Positions 53,396 through 61,140 of a DNA stretch of 64,000 bases are shown one piece after another. Made by a program: the position numbers and the translations under genes. The DNA lies in NCBI RefSeq assembly GCF_014694315.1, contig NZ_JAAOXD010000003.1:124001-188000 (forward strand), written 5' to 3'. Under the pieces are notes generated by a model, which was given only the letters and a program-made list of their open reading frames with translations, was not told where the DNA came from and searched no databases. Within the stretch, counting starts at the first letter, position 1, and every line of letters starts with the position of its first letter. Source of the DNA: Arthrobacter ipis. GTDB taxonomy: Bacteria > Actinomycetota > Actinomycetes > Actinomycetales > Micrococcaceae.

Positions 53396-55189
53396 CTACT
53401 CGCCGGTCAGGGTCTGGGTGGGGGAGTGGAGCATGTCCAGCGTCTGCCCGTTGCCCAGGTACATGTGGACTCCGCAGGGTAGGCAGGGGTCGAAGCTGCG
53501 GACGGTGCGCATGATGTCGATGCCCTTGAAGTGCTCCCGGTCGTTCTCCTCGAAGATCGGTTGCCCTTGGACCGCGTCCTCGTAGGGGCCAGAAACGCCG
53601 TTGGAGTCGGTGGGGCTGGCATTCCAGGGTGTGGGCGGGTAGGGGTGGTAGTTGGCGATCTTGCCGTCGCGGATCACCATGTGGTGGGACAGGACGCCGC
53701 GGACCGCCTCGGTGAACCCGCAGCCGATGCCTTCGTCGGGGACCTCGAAGGTTTCCCACGTCTTGGTGCGTCCGGCCCGGATTTCTTCGAGGGCCTTTTC
53801 CGCGAAGTGCAGCGCAGCAGCCGCGGCGTAGGCCTGGAAGTAGGTGCGGGCGCGGTTGCGCTCGAGCGTGTTGCTCCACTGCGGGATGTTCCACTCGAAT
53901 GTGACGGGTCCCTTCAGAGCGGTCTTGGGCAGGTTGATCTGGACGCTCCTGCCGGTGGCCTTGAGGTAGCCGATGTCCACGAGTCCGGCGAGCGCCGTGG
54001 CCCAGAGCCGTGCGAGCGGGCCGCCGCCGGTGTCCAGGGCGAGGTTGTCCTGGCCGTCGAACCAGCGCGGCGACATGACCCAGCTGTACTTGTCGGAGAG
54101 GTCGCGCTTCTGCGGCCGCGGGTTGGTGTGCTGGTTCCACGGATGCCTGCGGTCCACCGGGTTGCCCAGCGGATCGTGGGTGACGAACATTTCCTGGTCT
54201 TCCCAGTCCTCGTAGTACGAGGAGCCGAGCATGATCCGCAGGCCCAGGTTGATGCGCACCAGGTCGGTGGTGACCAGCTTGCCGTCCACCACCACGCCCG
54301 GCGTGACGAACATCTTCCGGCCCCACTCGGTCATGTCCTTGTACTCGAAGTTGCAGTAGTCCGGGTCCTGCAGCGATCCCCAGCAGCCCAGCAGCGTCCG
54401 CCGCAGCCCCACCTGCTCGTAGCCCGGCAGTGCCTCGTAGAAGAAGTCGAACAGGTCGTCGTGCATCGGGACGACCTTCTTCATGAACTCGACGTAGCGC
54501 ATGAGCCGTGTGAGGTAGTCCGTCATCAGCTGGATTGTGGCCACCGTCCCCACGCCGCCCGGATAGAGCGTGGAGGGGTGCACGTGGCGGCCCTCCATGA
54601 GGCAGAACATCTCGCGGGTGGCCCGGCTGACCTGCAGGGCCTCCCGGTAGAACTCACCGGTGAAGGGATTCAGCGAGCGCATGATGTCGGCGATGGTCCG
54701 GTAGCCGTGGTCGGCCTCATGGGGGGCCCTGGTGTTTTCCGCCTTGGCGAGGACGCCGGGGTTGGTTTCGGAGACCATCTTTTCGCAGTAGTCCACGCCA
54801 ACGAGGTTTTCCTGGAAGATGTTGTGGTCGAACATGTACTCGGCCGCTTCGCCCAGGTTGACGATCCATTCGCCCAGGTTCGGGGGCTTGACGCCGTACG
54901 CCATGTTTTGCGTATAGCAGGAGCAGGTGGCGTGGTTGTCGCCGCAGATACCGCAGATGCGGCTGGTGATGAAGTGGGCGTCCCTCGGGTCCTTGCCTTT
55001 CATGAAGAGGGAGTAGCCGCGGAAGATCGAGGAGGTGCTCTTGCATTCCACGACCTGGTTGTTCCCGAAGTCGATCTTGGTGTAGATGCCGAGGCTGCCG
55101 ACGATCCTGGTGATGGGATCCCAGTTCATTTCCACCAGGTTGCTGTTACCCGTTCCGCTTCCGGAACCCATGGGAATTGTGGACGTCAT
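53396..55189 (-). CDS. hhyL: [NiFe]-hydrogenase large subunit, group 1h type
   Basis: This 597-residue catalytic subunit oxidises H2 at a Ni-Fe centre. The L1 motif TSRICGICGDNHATC (Cys79, Cys82) and L2 motif RSFDPCLPCGVHMY (Cys569, Cys572) supply the four nickel ligands. A 22-residue tail beyond His575 (MYLGNGQTLDMLHSPTQTLT) is the part expected to be removed by the operon's protease. Sequence style and gene set fit the high-affinity actinobacterial group 1h (formerly group 5) enzymes that consume atmospheric H2. In-frame sequence upstream of MTSTIPMG is not protein-like. Confidence 0.95.
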   Translation of the reverse strand: MTSTIPMGSGSGTGNSNLVEMNWDPITRIVGSLGIYTKIDFGNNQVVECKSTSSIFRGYSLFMKGKDPRDAHFITSRICGICGDNHATCSCYTQNMAYGVKPPNLGEWIVNLGEAAEYMFDHNIFQENLVGVDYCEKMVSETNPGVLAKAENTRAPHEADHGYRTIADIMRSLNPFTGEFYREALQVSRATREMFCLMEGRHVHPSTLYPGGVGTVATIQLMTDYLTRLMRYVEFMKKVVPMHDDLFDFFYEALPGYEQVGLRRTLLGCWGSLQDPDYCNFEYKDMTEWGRKMFVTPGVVVDGKLVTTDLVRINLGLRIMLGSSYYEDWEDQEMFVTHDPLGNPVDRRHPWNQHTNPRPQKRDLSDKYSWVMSPRWFDGQDNLALDTGGGPLARLWATALAGLVDIGYLKATGRSVQINLPKTALKGPVTFEWNIPQWSNTLERNRARTYFQAYAAAAALHFAEKALEEIRAGRTKTWETFEVPDEGIGCGFTEAVRGVLSHHMVIRDGKIANYHPYPPTPWNASPTDSNGVSGPYEDAVQGQPIFEENDREHFKGIDIMRTVRSFDPCLPCGVHMYLGNGQTLDMLHSPTQTLTGE

Positions 55190-55217
55190 TGTCTTCGCCT
55201 GTCTGGAATTGTGTGGT

Positions 55218-56276
55218 TTACCAGGTGCGCCGGGCCCCGGTGAGGAGCTCGGGTCCGGGCCGGCGCCACTTGGGCTCCTGGTCCAAGGTGTGCGTCGTGA
55301 TGCCCCGCAGGGTCCGGATGGCGGAGCCGTAGGGGCGGATGGTGCTGGTGGAAAGCTTGCCGCCGGGAGGCTCATCCATGAAGGGCATGAACTTGTCCGG
55401 GAAGCCGGGCATGGTGCAGCCGATGCAGATGCCGCCGACGTTGGGGCAGCCGCCGATGCCGTTCATCCAGCCGCGCTTGGGCACGTTGCACTTCACCACG
55501 GGACCCCAGCAGCCGAGCTTAACGATGCACTTGGGGGAGCCGTACTCGGTGGCGAAGTCGCCCTGCTCGTAGTAGCCGGCCCGGTCGCAGCCCTCGTGGA
55601 CCGTCTTGCCGAACAGCCACGTCGGTCGCAGTGCCTCATCCAGCGGAATCATCGGTGCCTGGCCGGTGGCCTGGTAGAGCAGGTACGTCATGGTTTCGGA
55701 GAGGTTGTCGGGCTGGATCGGGCATCCGGGCACGCACACGATGGGGATGCCGGCCTTGGACTTCCAGTCGTAGCCGAGGTAGTCCGGTACGCCCATGGCG
55801 CCGGTCGGGTTACCCGCCATGGCGTGGATGCCGCCATAGGTTGCGCAGGTTCCGGCGGCGATGATCGCGGTGGCCTTGGGTGCCAGGCGGTCCAGCCACT
55901 CGCTGGTGGTGATGGGCTGGCCGGTCTCCAGGTCGTTGCCGAACCCGCACCAGTAGCCGCCGGGGTCATGGAGTTTCTCGTTGGGGATGGATCCCTCGAC
56001 CACCAGCACGAACGGTTCCAGTTCGCCCCGGTCCGCCTTGCGGAACCACTCCAGGAAATCGTCGGCCCCTTCCTGCGGGCCGCATTCAAAGTCGATCAGT
56101 GGCCAGTGCATGGCGATCTTCGGCAGGCCAGGCAGCGCCCCGAGGGCGATTTCCTCGACGCTCGGCTGGGTGGCCGCGGTCAGGGCGACCGAGTCGCCGT
56201 CACAACTGAGCCCTGCGTTGATCCACAGCACGTGGATGAGGGCTTCTTCGGCCTTGAGGGAAGTTTCCGTAGGCAT
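55218..56276 (-). CDS. hhyS: [NiFe]-hydrogenase small subunit, group 1h type
   Basis: This 352-residue iron-sulfur subunit relays electrons from the active site. The proximal-cluster motif at residues 24-29 is SCDGDS, with Asp28 replacing the usual second Cys, the ligand change described for oxygen-insensitive group 5/1h hydrogenases. Other cluster ligands lie in GTCATYGG, VPGCPIQPD, HEGCDRAGYY, KLGCWGPVVKC and GGCPNVGGICIGCTMPGFPDKF. There is no Tat signal, so the enzyme should sit on the cytoplasmic side. The gene is 28 bp upstream of hhyL. Confidence 0.95.
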   Translation of the reverse strand: MPTETSLKAEEALIHVLWINAGLSCDGDSVALTAATQPSVEEIALGALPGLPKIAMHWPLIDFECGPQEGADDFLEWFRKADRGELEPFVLVVEGSIPNEKLHDPGGYWCGFGNDLETGQPITTSEWLDRLAPKATAIIAAGTCATYGGIHAMAGNPTGAMGVPDYLGYDWKSKAGIPIVCVPGCPIQPDNLSETMTYLLYQATGQAPMIPLDEALRPTWLFGKTVHEGCDRAGYYEQGDFATEYGSPKCIVKLGCWGPVVKCNVPKRGWMNGIGGCPNVGGICIGCTMPGFPDKFMPFMDEPPGGKLSTSTIRPYGSAIRTLRGITTHTLDQEPKWRRPGPELLTGARRTW

Positions 56277-56306
56277 CGTTGCCTCTTTCAGTGCCCCTCG
56301 CGGGGT

Positions 56307-57194
56307 TCAGTGTGCTTCTGTCAGGGAGCCGGTCAAGGGAACTGACCGGGCTGTCCTGGAGGTGGGCGCCGCTGGTTGGGAGGCGGCGCCGTCGAGCCAG
56401 CCGTACCAGGCGGCGAGGCCTTCGCCGGTGGTGGCGGACAACGTGAGGAATTCGGCCCGCGAATTGATCTGCCGGATCCGGCGCAGGCACGCGTCGACGT
56501 CGAAGTCGACGTAGGGGAGCAGGTCCGACTTGTTGACGATCACGAGGTCGGCTGCCATGAACATGTGCGGGTATTTCTGGGGTTTGTCATCACCTTCCGT
56601 TACCGAGACGATCACCACCTTGGCCGTTTCGCCGAGGTCAAAAAGAGCGGGGCAGACGAGGTTGCCCACATTTTCAATGAAGACTGTGGAGCCCGGCTCC
56701 GGGGCCAGCGCATCGAGGCCGTGCCGCAGCATGTCGGCGTCGAGATGGCAGCCGGCTCCCGTGTTGATCTGGATGACGGGGCGCCCGGTGGCGCGGATCC
56801 GGTCCGCGTCGAGCGACGTCTCCTGGTCCCCTTCGATGACACCTGCGTCCAGGCGCCCGCCGAGTTCCGTCAGCGTGCGGACCAGGAGGGTGGTCTTGCC
56901 GGCACCCGGAGAACTCATGACGTTGAAGGCGCGCACCCCCCGGCCGGCAAGCCAGCCGCGGTTCGTGGCGGCCAGCAGGTCGTTCTTGGCCAGCAGGTTC
57001 TGCTCGAGCACGATGGTTTCTGTGCCGGCTGCCGCATGGTGGTGCCCGTCGGCGTGCCCGTGCTCGTGGGTGTACGTGCGCCCGTGCTCATCGGTATGAC
57101 TGTGCGGGTGCCCCTGCCGGGGTGTTTGCAGTTCGCCTGCAAGGTTTGAAATGCGGGTGCCGGCCTCGTCGCCGCAACCGCATGTTGTACACAT
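56307..57194 (-). CDS. hypB: Hydrogenase nickel-insertion GTPase HypB
   Basis: This is a 295-residue HypB. MCTTCGCGD at the N-terminus is the high-affinity nickel motif, followed by a His-rich stretch (residues 29-53, including HEHGHADGHHH) able to store nickel. The GTPase core has Walker A SSPGAGKTTLL near residue 94, EGDQETSLDADRI, GAGCHLDADM with the Cys/His metal site, and NKSDLLPY for guanine. It works with HypA to load Ni into the large subunit. The gene lies 3 bp after hypA. Confidence 0.96.
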   Translation of the reverse strand: MCTTCGCGDEAGTRISNLAGELQTPRQGHPHSHTDEHGRTYTHEHGHADGHHHAAAGTETIVLEQNLLAKNDLLAATNRGWLAGRGVRAFNVMSSPGAGKTTLLVRTLTELGGRLDAGVIEGDQETSLDADRIRATGRPVIQINTGAGCHLDADMLRHGLDALAPEPGSTVFIENVGNLVCPALFDLGETAKVVIVSVTEGDDKPQKYPHMFMAADLVIVNKSDLLPYVDFDVDACLRRIRQINSRAEFLTLSATTGEGLAAWYGWLDGAASQPAAPTSRTARSVPLTGSLTEAH

Positions 57195-57197
57195 GCC

Positions 57198-57527
57198 CTA
57201 TGCCACCTCCACGGACATCAGCATCAGCTCGCGGCCGCTGAGGACTTCGACGTCCGCGCTTCCGCAAGGGCAAAGCAGAATGAGATCGCTCAGGTTGAAT
57301 TCGTCCTGGCAGCTGCGGCACCGTCCGCGGCCCCGCGGTTCGTCGATCTGCAGCCGCGCGCCAGCCAGCGGAGTGCCGGCCGCCGCCACGTCAAAACAAA
57401 AACGCACGGCATCAGCCAGTACGCCGGAAAGGGGACCGATCCTTAGGTTGACCGCCGTCACCGTCCGTTCACCTGTGCGGTTCAGAACGGCGTCGACAAG
57501 GCTCTGCGTGATGGAGAGTTCGTGCAT
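57198..57527 (-). CDS. hypA: Hydrogenase nickel metallochaperone HypA
   Basis: This is a 109-residue HypA. MHELSITQSL holds the N-terminal nickel-binding His2/Glu3. The zinc site is CRSC (residues 71-74) and, unusually tight, CPCG (residues 87-90), the order expected of HypA. It is the first gene of the twelve-gene hydrogenase operon, so a promoter should lie in the next 190 bp, which also contains a GCGCGAAC-family palindrome. I could not identify clear promoter hexamers. Confidence 0.94.
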   Translation of the reverse strand: MHELSITQSLVDAVLNRTGERTVTAVNLRIGPLSGVLADAVRFCFDVAAAGTPLAGARLQIDEPRGRGRCRSCQDEFNLSDLILLCPCGSADVEVLSGRELMLMSVEVA

Positions 57528-57607
57528 AATCGCGCCCCTTTTTGCCAAGATAGGCTCGCGCCAGAGAAAACGCAACCGTCGGAATTTCCGCCCGCCGCTC
57601 CCCGGTT

Positions 57608-57665
57608 CGAACGGACAGTTGCGGCCCTGCCGGGGCCGGGCTTTGGGGCGTTAACTGTCCGTTCG
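57608..57665. repeat. Intergenic palindrome, GCGCGAAC family, diverged copy 3
   Basis: CGAACGGACAGTT (57608-57620) and its complement AACTGTCCGTTCG (57653-57665, continuing as CGC) form a 13-bp stem around a 32-bp GC-rich loop that ends TTTGGGGCG. The GCGCGAAC edge, CAG core and loop style match copies 1 and 2. Here the element lies in a divergent gap between hypA and the 57716 gene, so it cannot be only a terminator. Confidence 0.65.
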
Positions 57666-57715
57666 CGCTGTGTCCTTTGCGCTGTGTGCTTCGCGCCCGG
57701 CGCTAGGGTGGGAGG

Positions 57716-58021
57716 ATGCCGTCCTTTCAGACCAGACTCAAGATCACCGGGCTGAAGCCGGGCAACCGTCCCGAGACCGTGATGGACACCGCTGTCGAGT
57801 CGCTCGGGTCGCGGCACCATGTGGAGTCGCACCAGCTGGAACTGGCCGGCGGCGTGCCGCAACTGAACCTGCGGTTCCTCGTGGAGCCCACCGAGTACAG
57901 CGGTGAGAACAGCACGGCGCGGGAGTCGGCAGCCGTGATGCGCGACGCCGTCGAACGCGTCGCGCTGACAGGCTCGCTTTCGGTGCTCCGCCGCAGCCGC
58001 GGCCGCTGGGCGCCCGTATAA
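57716..58021 (+). CDS. Conserved-looking hypothetical protein, 101 residues
   Basis: This small soluble protein has good coding character (FQTRLKITGLKPGNRPETVMDTAVESLG, HQLELAGGVPQLNLRFLVEP, REVSAAVMRDAVERV-like helix). A strong GGGAGG precedes the ATG by a few bases. It resembles a small alpha/beta sandwich. I recognise no family and neighbours give no hint; it converges on a DedA gene 35 bp away. Confidence 0.7.
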   Translation: MPSFQTRLKITGLKPGNRPETVMDTAVESLGSRHHVESHQLELAGGVPQLNLRFLVEPTEYSGENSTARESAAVMRDAVERVALTGSLSVLRRSRGRWAPV

Positions 58022-58056
58022 GGCTTAGGCGCCCGGACCCCATAATTGCCCCGACC

Positions 58057-58686
58057 TCAGTTGCCCGGACCGGGGGCAGCGCCCGGCTCGTCCACGGGGG
58101 AGCGGTCGCCGCGCCGGCGCGTGACGATCAGACCCACGACGGCGCCAATCACCAGGCCAACGGCCACACCGATTAGCGAACTCGCCCAAAAGGGCAGCCC
58201 CGTTGCTGAGCCCGTGAAGAAGCCGAGGCCCACGAGCCACGTCGCCCACAGCACCGCTCCCAGGCCGGCGCACAGGCTGAAGCCCCGGGTGGAGACGTCG
58301 GCGATGCCTGCGGCGGCCGACGTCGCCAGCCGCCCTCCCGGGATGAACCGGGCTCCGATGATGGTGCCGTAAGCGGAGGACCGCCCGGCCTTGGCGATGG
58401 CCTCGTGGATGCCGCGGTGGACCTTCCGGCCCCATGCCCAGCGGTCCAGGATATGGCTCAGACGGCGTTTGAACAGCTGGAACACCACCATGTCGCCCAG
58501 CCACGAGGCGGTGGCGGACAGGAGACCGACCAGGAACAGGTTTGCCCGGCCGTCGGCGGACAGGGCACCGCCCGTGATCAGGACCATCTCGGACGGGATG
58601 GGCGGAAAAATGGCATCGCCCAGGACGGCCGGAATGATCCAGAAGTAGATCGCCGTGCTCCACGTGTCCGGATTGCCGAAGTCCAT
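58057..58686 (-). CDS. DedA-family membrane protein
   Basis: This is a 209-residue protein with about five hydrophobic segments. DedA/VTT landmarks include FPPIPSEMVLITGGALSADGRANL near the N-terminus, GAVLWATWLVGLGFFTGSATG, and GTIIGARFIPGGRLATSAAAGI, which holds the conserved Arg and Pro-Gly-Gly motif. DedA proteins are membrane-homeostasis proteins, some scrambling or flipping lipids such as undecaprenyl phosphate. The ATG (MDFGNPDTW) is preferred over upstream codons because the TM pattern starts soon after. Confidence 0.88.
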   Translation of the reverse strand: MDFGNPDTWSTAIYFWIIPAVLGDAIFPPIPSEMVLITGGALSADGRANLFLVGLLSATASWLGDMVVFQLFKRRLSHILDRWAWGRKVHRGIHEAIAKAGRSSAYGTIIGARFIPGGRLATSAAAGIADVSTRGFSLCAGLGAVLWATWLVGLGFFTGSATGLPFWASSLIGVAVGLVIGAVVGLIVTRRRGDRSPVDEPGAAPGPGN

Positions 58687-58818
58687 TTGCACAACGTACC
58701 GCACCCGGAACGGGAACGCGCCGGGTGGACAGTCACGGCAGGACTTCGGCACCGGGCGGAACTCCTATGTGTGGCAGACCCCTACGCCGTGGCCGGTTCA
58801 CAATGCCACACTGGCTGC

Positions 58819-59358
58819 ATGCGCATAGAGATCGTTGAAGGTGACATCACCGGACGGCCGGTGGACGCGGTGGTAAATGCCGCCAACTCTTCGCTGCTGG
58901 GCGGCGGGGGCGTGGACGGGGCGATCCATCGGGCGGCCGGACCGGAACTGCTGGCCGCCTGCCGCGAGCTGCGGGCAACGACGCTGCAGGACGGTCTGCC
59001 GGTGGGCGCTGCCGTGGCCACCCCGGGGTTCGGGCTGCCGGCGCGCTGGGTCATCCACACCGTCGGGCCCAACCGCCACGGCGGGCAGACCAATCCGGCG
59101 CTGCTCGCGTCCTGTTTTACCGAGAGCCTGCGGGTTGCCGGGGGCCTGGGTGTCCGCTCGCTGGCCTTTCCCGCGGTTGGCGCGGGGGCCTACGGCTGGG
59201 ACGCCCGACAGGTGGCGCAGGTGGCGTTTGACGCCGTCCGATCGTACGCCGCGCGCTCTGCCGAAGGCCGTGAACAAGGCGTGGACCTGGTGGAGTTCGT
59301 GCTCTTCGGCCCGGAAACCGTGGCGGTCTTCCGGGACGTCCTTGAAGGTGCTGCCTAA
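58819..59358 (+). CDS. Macrodomain protein (O-acetyl-ADP-ribose deacetylase type)
   Basis: This 179-residue macrodomain follows the MacroD/YmdB pattern: IVEGDITGRPVDAVVNAANSSLLGGGGVDGAIH at the N-terminus (ADP-ribose site and catalytic Asn/Asp/Gly region), GAAVATPGFGLPARWVIHTVGP, and FPAVGAGAYGWDARQVAQVAF for the phosphate loop. It removes ADP-ribose from O-acetyl-ADP-ribose or acidic residues. The start lies within the gap after DedA, and the gene is monocistronic, convergent with the pseudouridine synthase gene. Confidence 0.93.
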   Translation: MRIEIVEGDITGRPVDAVVNAANSSLLGGGGVDGAIHRAAGPELLAACRELRATTLQDGLPVGAAVATPGFGLPARWVIHTVGPNRHGGQTNPALLASCFTESLRVAGGLGVRSLAFPAVGAGAYGWDARQVAQVAFDAVRSYAARSAEGREQGVDLVEFVLFGPETVAVFRDVLEGAA

Positions 59359-59392
59359 CGGATCAGGTTCTGCCTAGCGGATTGCGGCCTGG

Positions 59393-60340
59393 CTAGCGGA
59401 CCTCGCTGAGTTGAAGGCGGCTGCGGTACTCGACGGGCTCCTTCGTGATCGGGTCCACGAACCGGATGCCGCGTGCCAGCAGCTGGAGCGGCTTGGTGTA
59501 GTCGTCGGGCGCTTTGTCCAGCAGGTCGGGGTAGAACGAATCGTGCAGGATGCCCAGCCCCAGAGAAGCCATGTGCACGCGGAGCTGGTGGGTTTTCCCG
59601 GAGTGCGGTTCGAGTCGGTAGAGGCCACGGCGTCCTGCCCCGGCGGATGTGTGGCTGCCGGCGCCGTCGAATGTACGCAGCAGGTCGATGCGGGTCTCCG
59701 CATTCGGCTCGCCGTCGATGACCTCCGCCAGAAGGTAGCTGCGGGACTTCGTCATCCGGTTGCGGACCACCACCGGGAAGCCGACGGCGGGGTGCCCGGC
59801 AGCCGGTTCGGCCGCGGACACGCACTCGTACTCCTTCTGGACCTGGCGTTTCTCGAAGAGCACCTGGTACTTACCCCGTGTCTCGGGGTTGGTGGAGAGC
59901 AGGAGGATGCCTGCGGTCATGCGGTCCAGGCGGTGCATCGGGATCAGGTCCGGGAGGTCCAGCTGGTTGCGAAGCCGGACCAGCGCCGATTCCTGGATGT
60001 ACGTGCCGCCTGGGGTGGTGGGCAGGAAATGCGGTTTGTCCACCACCAGGATGTGCTCGTCCTGGTGCAGGATGTTCAGCTCCACAGGCAGCCGGGTTTC
60101 CGGCGGGAGCGTGCGGTAGTACCAGATGAAGGTGTGGTCCTCGAGCCTGGTGCCGCGGTGCAGGGGGATGCCGCCCTCGCCCACGATCTCGCCGGCGTCG
60201 AACCGGTCCTCGATGCCCTGGGGGTCGATGTGCCCCCAGCGGTGCATCATGTAGTCCATTGCGGTGTCCCAGGGCCCCTCGTCTGGGAGGCGCAGGCGGG
60301 TCGCGTTCACGCCGTCGCGCACGGGAAGGGGGGATTGCAT
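59393..60340 (-). CDS. RluA-family RNA pseudouridine synthase
   Basis: This is a 315-residue pseudouridine synthase. The catalytic motif LIPMHRLDRMTAGILLLS holds the Asp. Other family parts are LVVDKPHFLPTTPGG, EKRQVQKEYECV, LYRLEPHSGKTHQLRVHMASLGLGILHDSFYP. It lacks an S4 domain, and residues 1-90 are an N-terminal extension. Target RNA is uncertain (rRNA or tRNA). The ATG starts 3 bp after an in-frame GTG. It is divergent from the ArsR-like gene across a palindrome. Confidence 0.92.
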   Translation of the reverse strand: MQSPLPVRDGVNATRLRLPDEGPWDTAMDYMMHRWGHIDPQGIEDRFDAGEIVGEGGIPLHRGTRLEDHTFIWYYRTLPPETRLPVELNILHQDEHILVVDKPHFLPTTPGGTYIQESALVRLRNQLDLPDLIPMHRLDRMTAGILLLSTNPETRGKYQVLFEKRQVQKEYECVSAAEPAAGHPAVGFPVVVRNRMTKSRSYLLAEVIDGEPNAETRIDLLRTFDGAGSHTSAGAGRRGLYRLEPHSGKTHQLRVHMASLGLGILHDSFYPDLLDKAPDDYTKPLQLLARGIRFVDPITKEPVEYRSRLQLSEVR

Positions 60341-60388
60341 CACCGGTCCATTCTACTTTGTGCGCGGTTCCTGCTCAGTGCAGCCCCG

Positions 60389-60450
60389 TTTCGACGGTTC
60401 CCCGCGCACACGACGACCCGCGCCGTCGAACCTGCAGGGAACCGTCGAAA
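60389..60450. repeat. Long palindrome, TTTCGACGGTTCCCTGC family, copy 3
   Basis: TTTCGACGGTTCCC (60389-60402) and its complement (60437-60450) form 14-bp perfect arms; the centre contains CGACGACCCGCGCCGTCG, a further partial stem. It lies in the divergent gap between the pseudouridine synthase and ArsR-like genes, 25 bp upstream of the ArsR-like -35 box, so it is not a terminator. Confidence 0.82.
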
Positions 60451-60474
60451 GGGCTACGGACGAAAAAAAATTTC

Positions 60475-60510
60475 TTGACAAATAAACTTGTCGGCGACGA
60501 TAGTTGAACC
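60475..60510 (+). promoter_or_regulatory. Leaderless-type promoter with overlapping ArsR operator
   Basis: A perfect -35 TTGACA (60475-60480), an 18-bp spacer and a -10-like GATAGT (60499-60504) end only 6 bp before the ATG, so transcription would begin at or next to the start codon. GACAA (60477-60481) and TTGTC (60488-60492) form an inverted pair overlapping the -35, a natural site for autorepression. The local AT-rich run contrasts with the flanks. Confidence 0.7.
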
Positions 60511-61140
60511 ATGTTGGACATCGAAGTGATCGAGGATCCGGCGGCGGCGGAGGCTTCGCTGGATCCCATCCGGACCCGCATCCTCCAGGAGCTGGCGGAG
60601 CCCGGCTCGGCCACGCAGCTCGCCGCGAAGGTGGGGCTGCCGCGGCAGAAGGTGAACTACCACCTCAAGGCACTCGAGCGTCACGGCCTCGTGGAGCTGG
60701 TGGAGGAGCGCCGCAAGGGCAACGTCACCGAGCGTGTGCTGCGGGCCACCGCCGCCTCCTACCTCATCTCCCCGGTGGCCCTGCAGTCGGTGGCGCCGGA
60801 CCCGCACCGTTTCACGGACCGGTTCTCGGCCTTCTGGCTGCTGGCGCTCGCCGGCCGCATGGTCCAGGAAATGGGGAAGCTTATCGCCGGTGCTGCGGCC
60901 GCGCGGCAGAAACTGGCCACGTTCGCTATCGACGGCGAAATCACCTTCCGCACTGCCGCGGACCGGGCCGCCTTCGCCGAGGATCTGGCCGTGGCGGTCA
61001 GCCGGCTCGTGGACAAGTACCACCACGGTGGTGCCGGCGGACGGAAGCACAGGCTCGTCGTCGCGCTTCACCCGGCACTCAAGCCGGAAACACAGGACTC
61101 AACCAAAACCATCCCAGCTAAGGAGCAGGACAATGACTGA
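60511..61140 (+). CDS. ArsR-type winged-helix regulator
   Basis: This is a 209-residue transcription factor. The winged helix at residues 17-75 includes RTRILQELAEPGSATQLAAKVGLPRQKVNYHLKALERHGLVEL, typical of ArsR/SmtB regulators with no metal-binding Cys cluster. The C-terminal 120 residues are helical and may bind ligand or dimerise. Its stop overlaps the SRPBCC start by 8 bp. Pairing an ArsR protein with an SRPBCC/AHSA1 protein is common in actinobacteria. Autoregulation from the overlapping promoter is likely; the inducer is unknown. Confidence 0.9.
   Translation: MLDIEVIEDPAAAEASLDPIRTRILQELAEPGSATQLAAKVGLPRQKVNYHLKALERHGLVELVEERRKGNVTERVLRATAASYLISPVALQSVAPDPHRFTDRFSAFWLLALAGRMVQEMGKLIAGAAAARQKLATFAIDGEITFRTAADRAAFAEDLAVAVSRLVDKYHHGGAGGRKHRLVVALHPALKPETQDSTKTIPAKEQDND

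Noticed and set aside
57528..57715. Ni/Co (NiCo) riboswitch or NikR site before hypA
   Set aside because: No matching motif or symmetric NikR-type dyad is visible; the main structure is the repeat palindrome.
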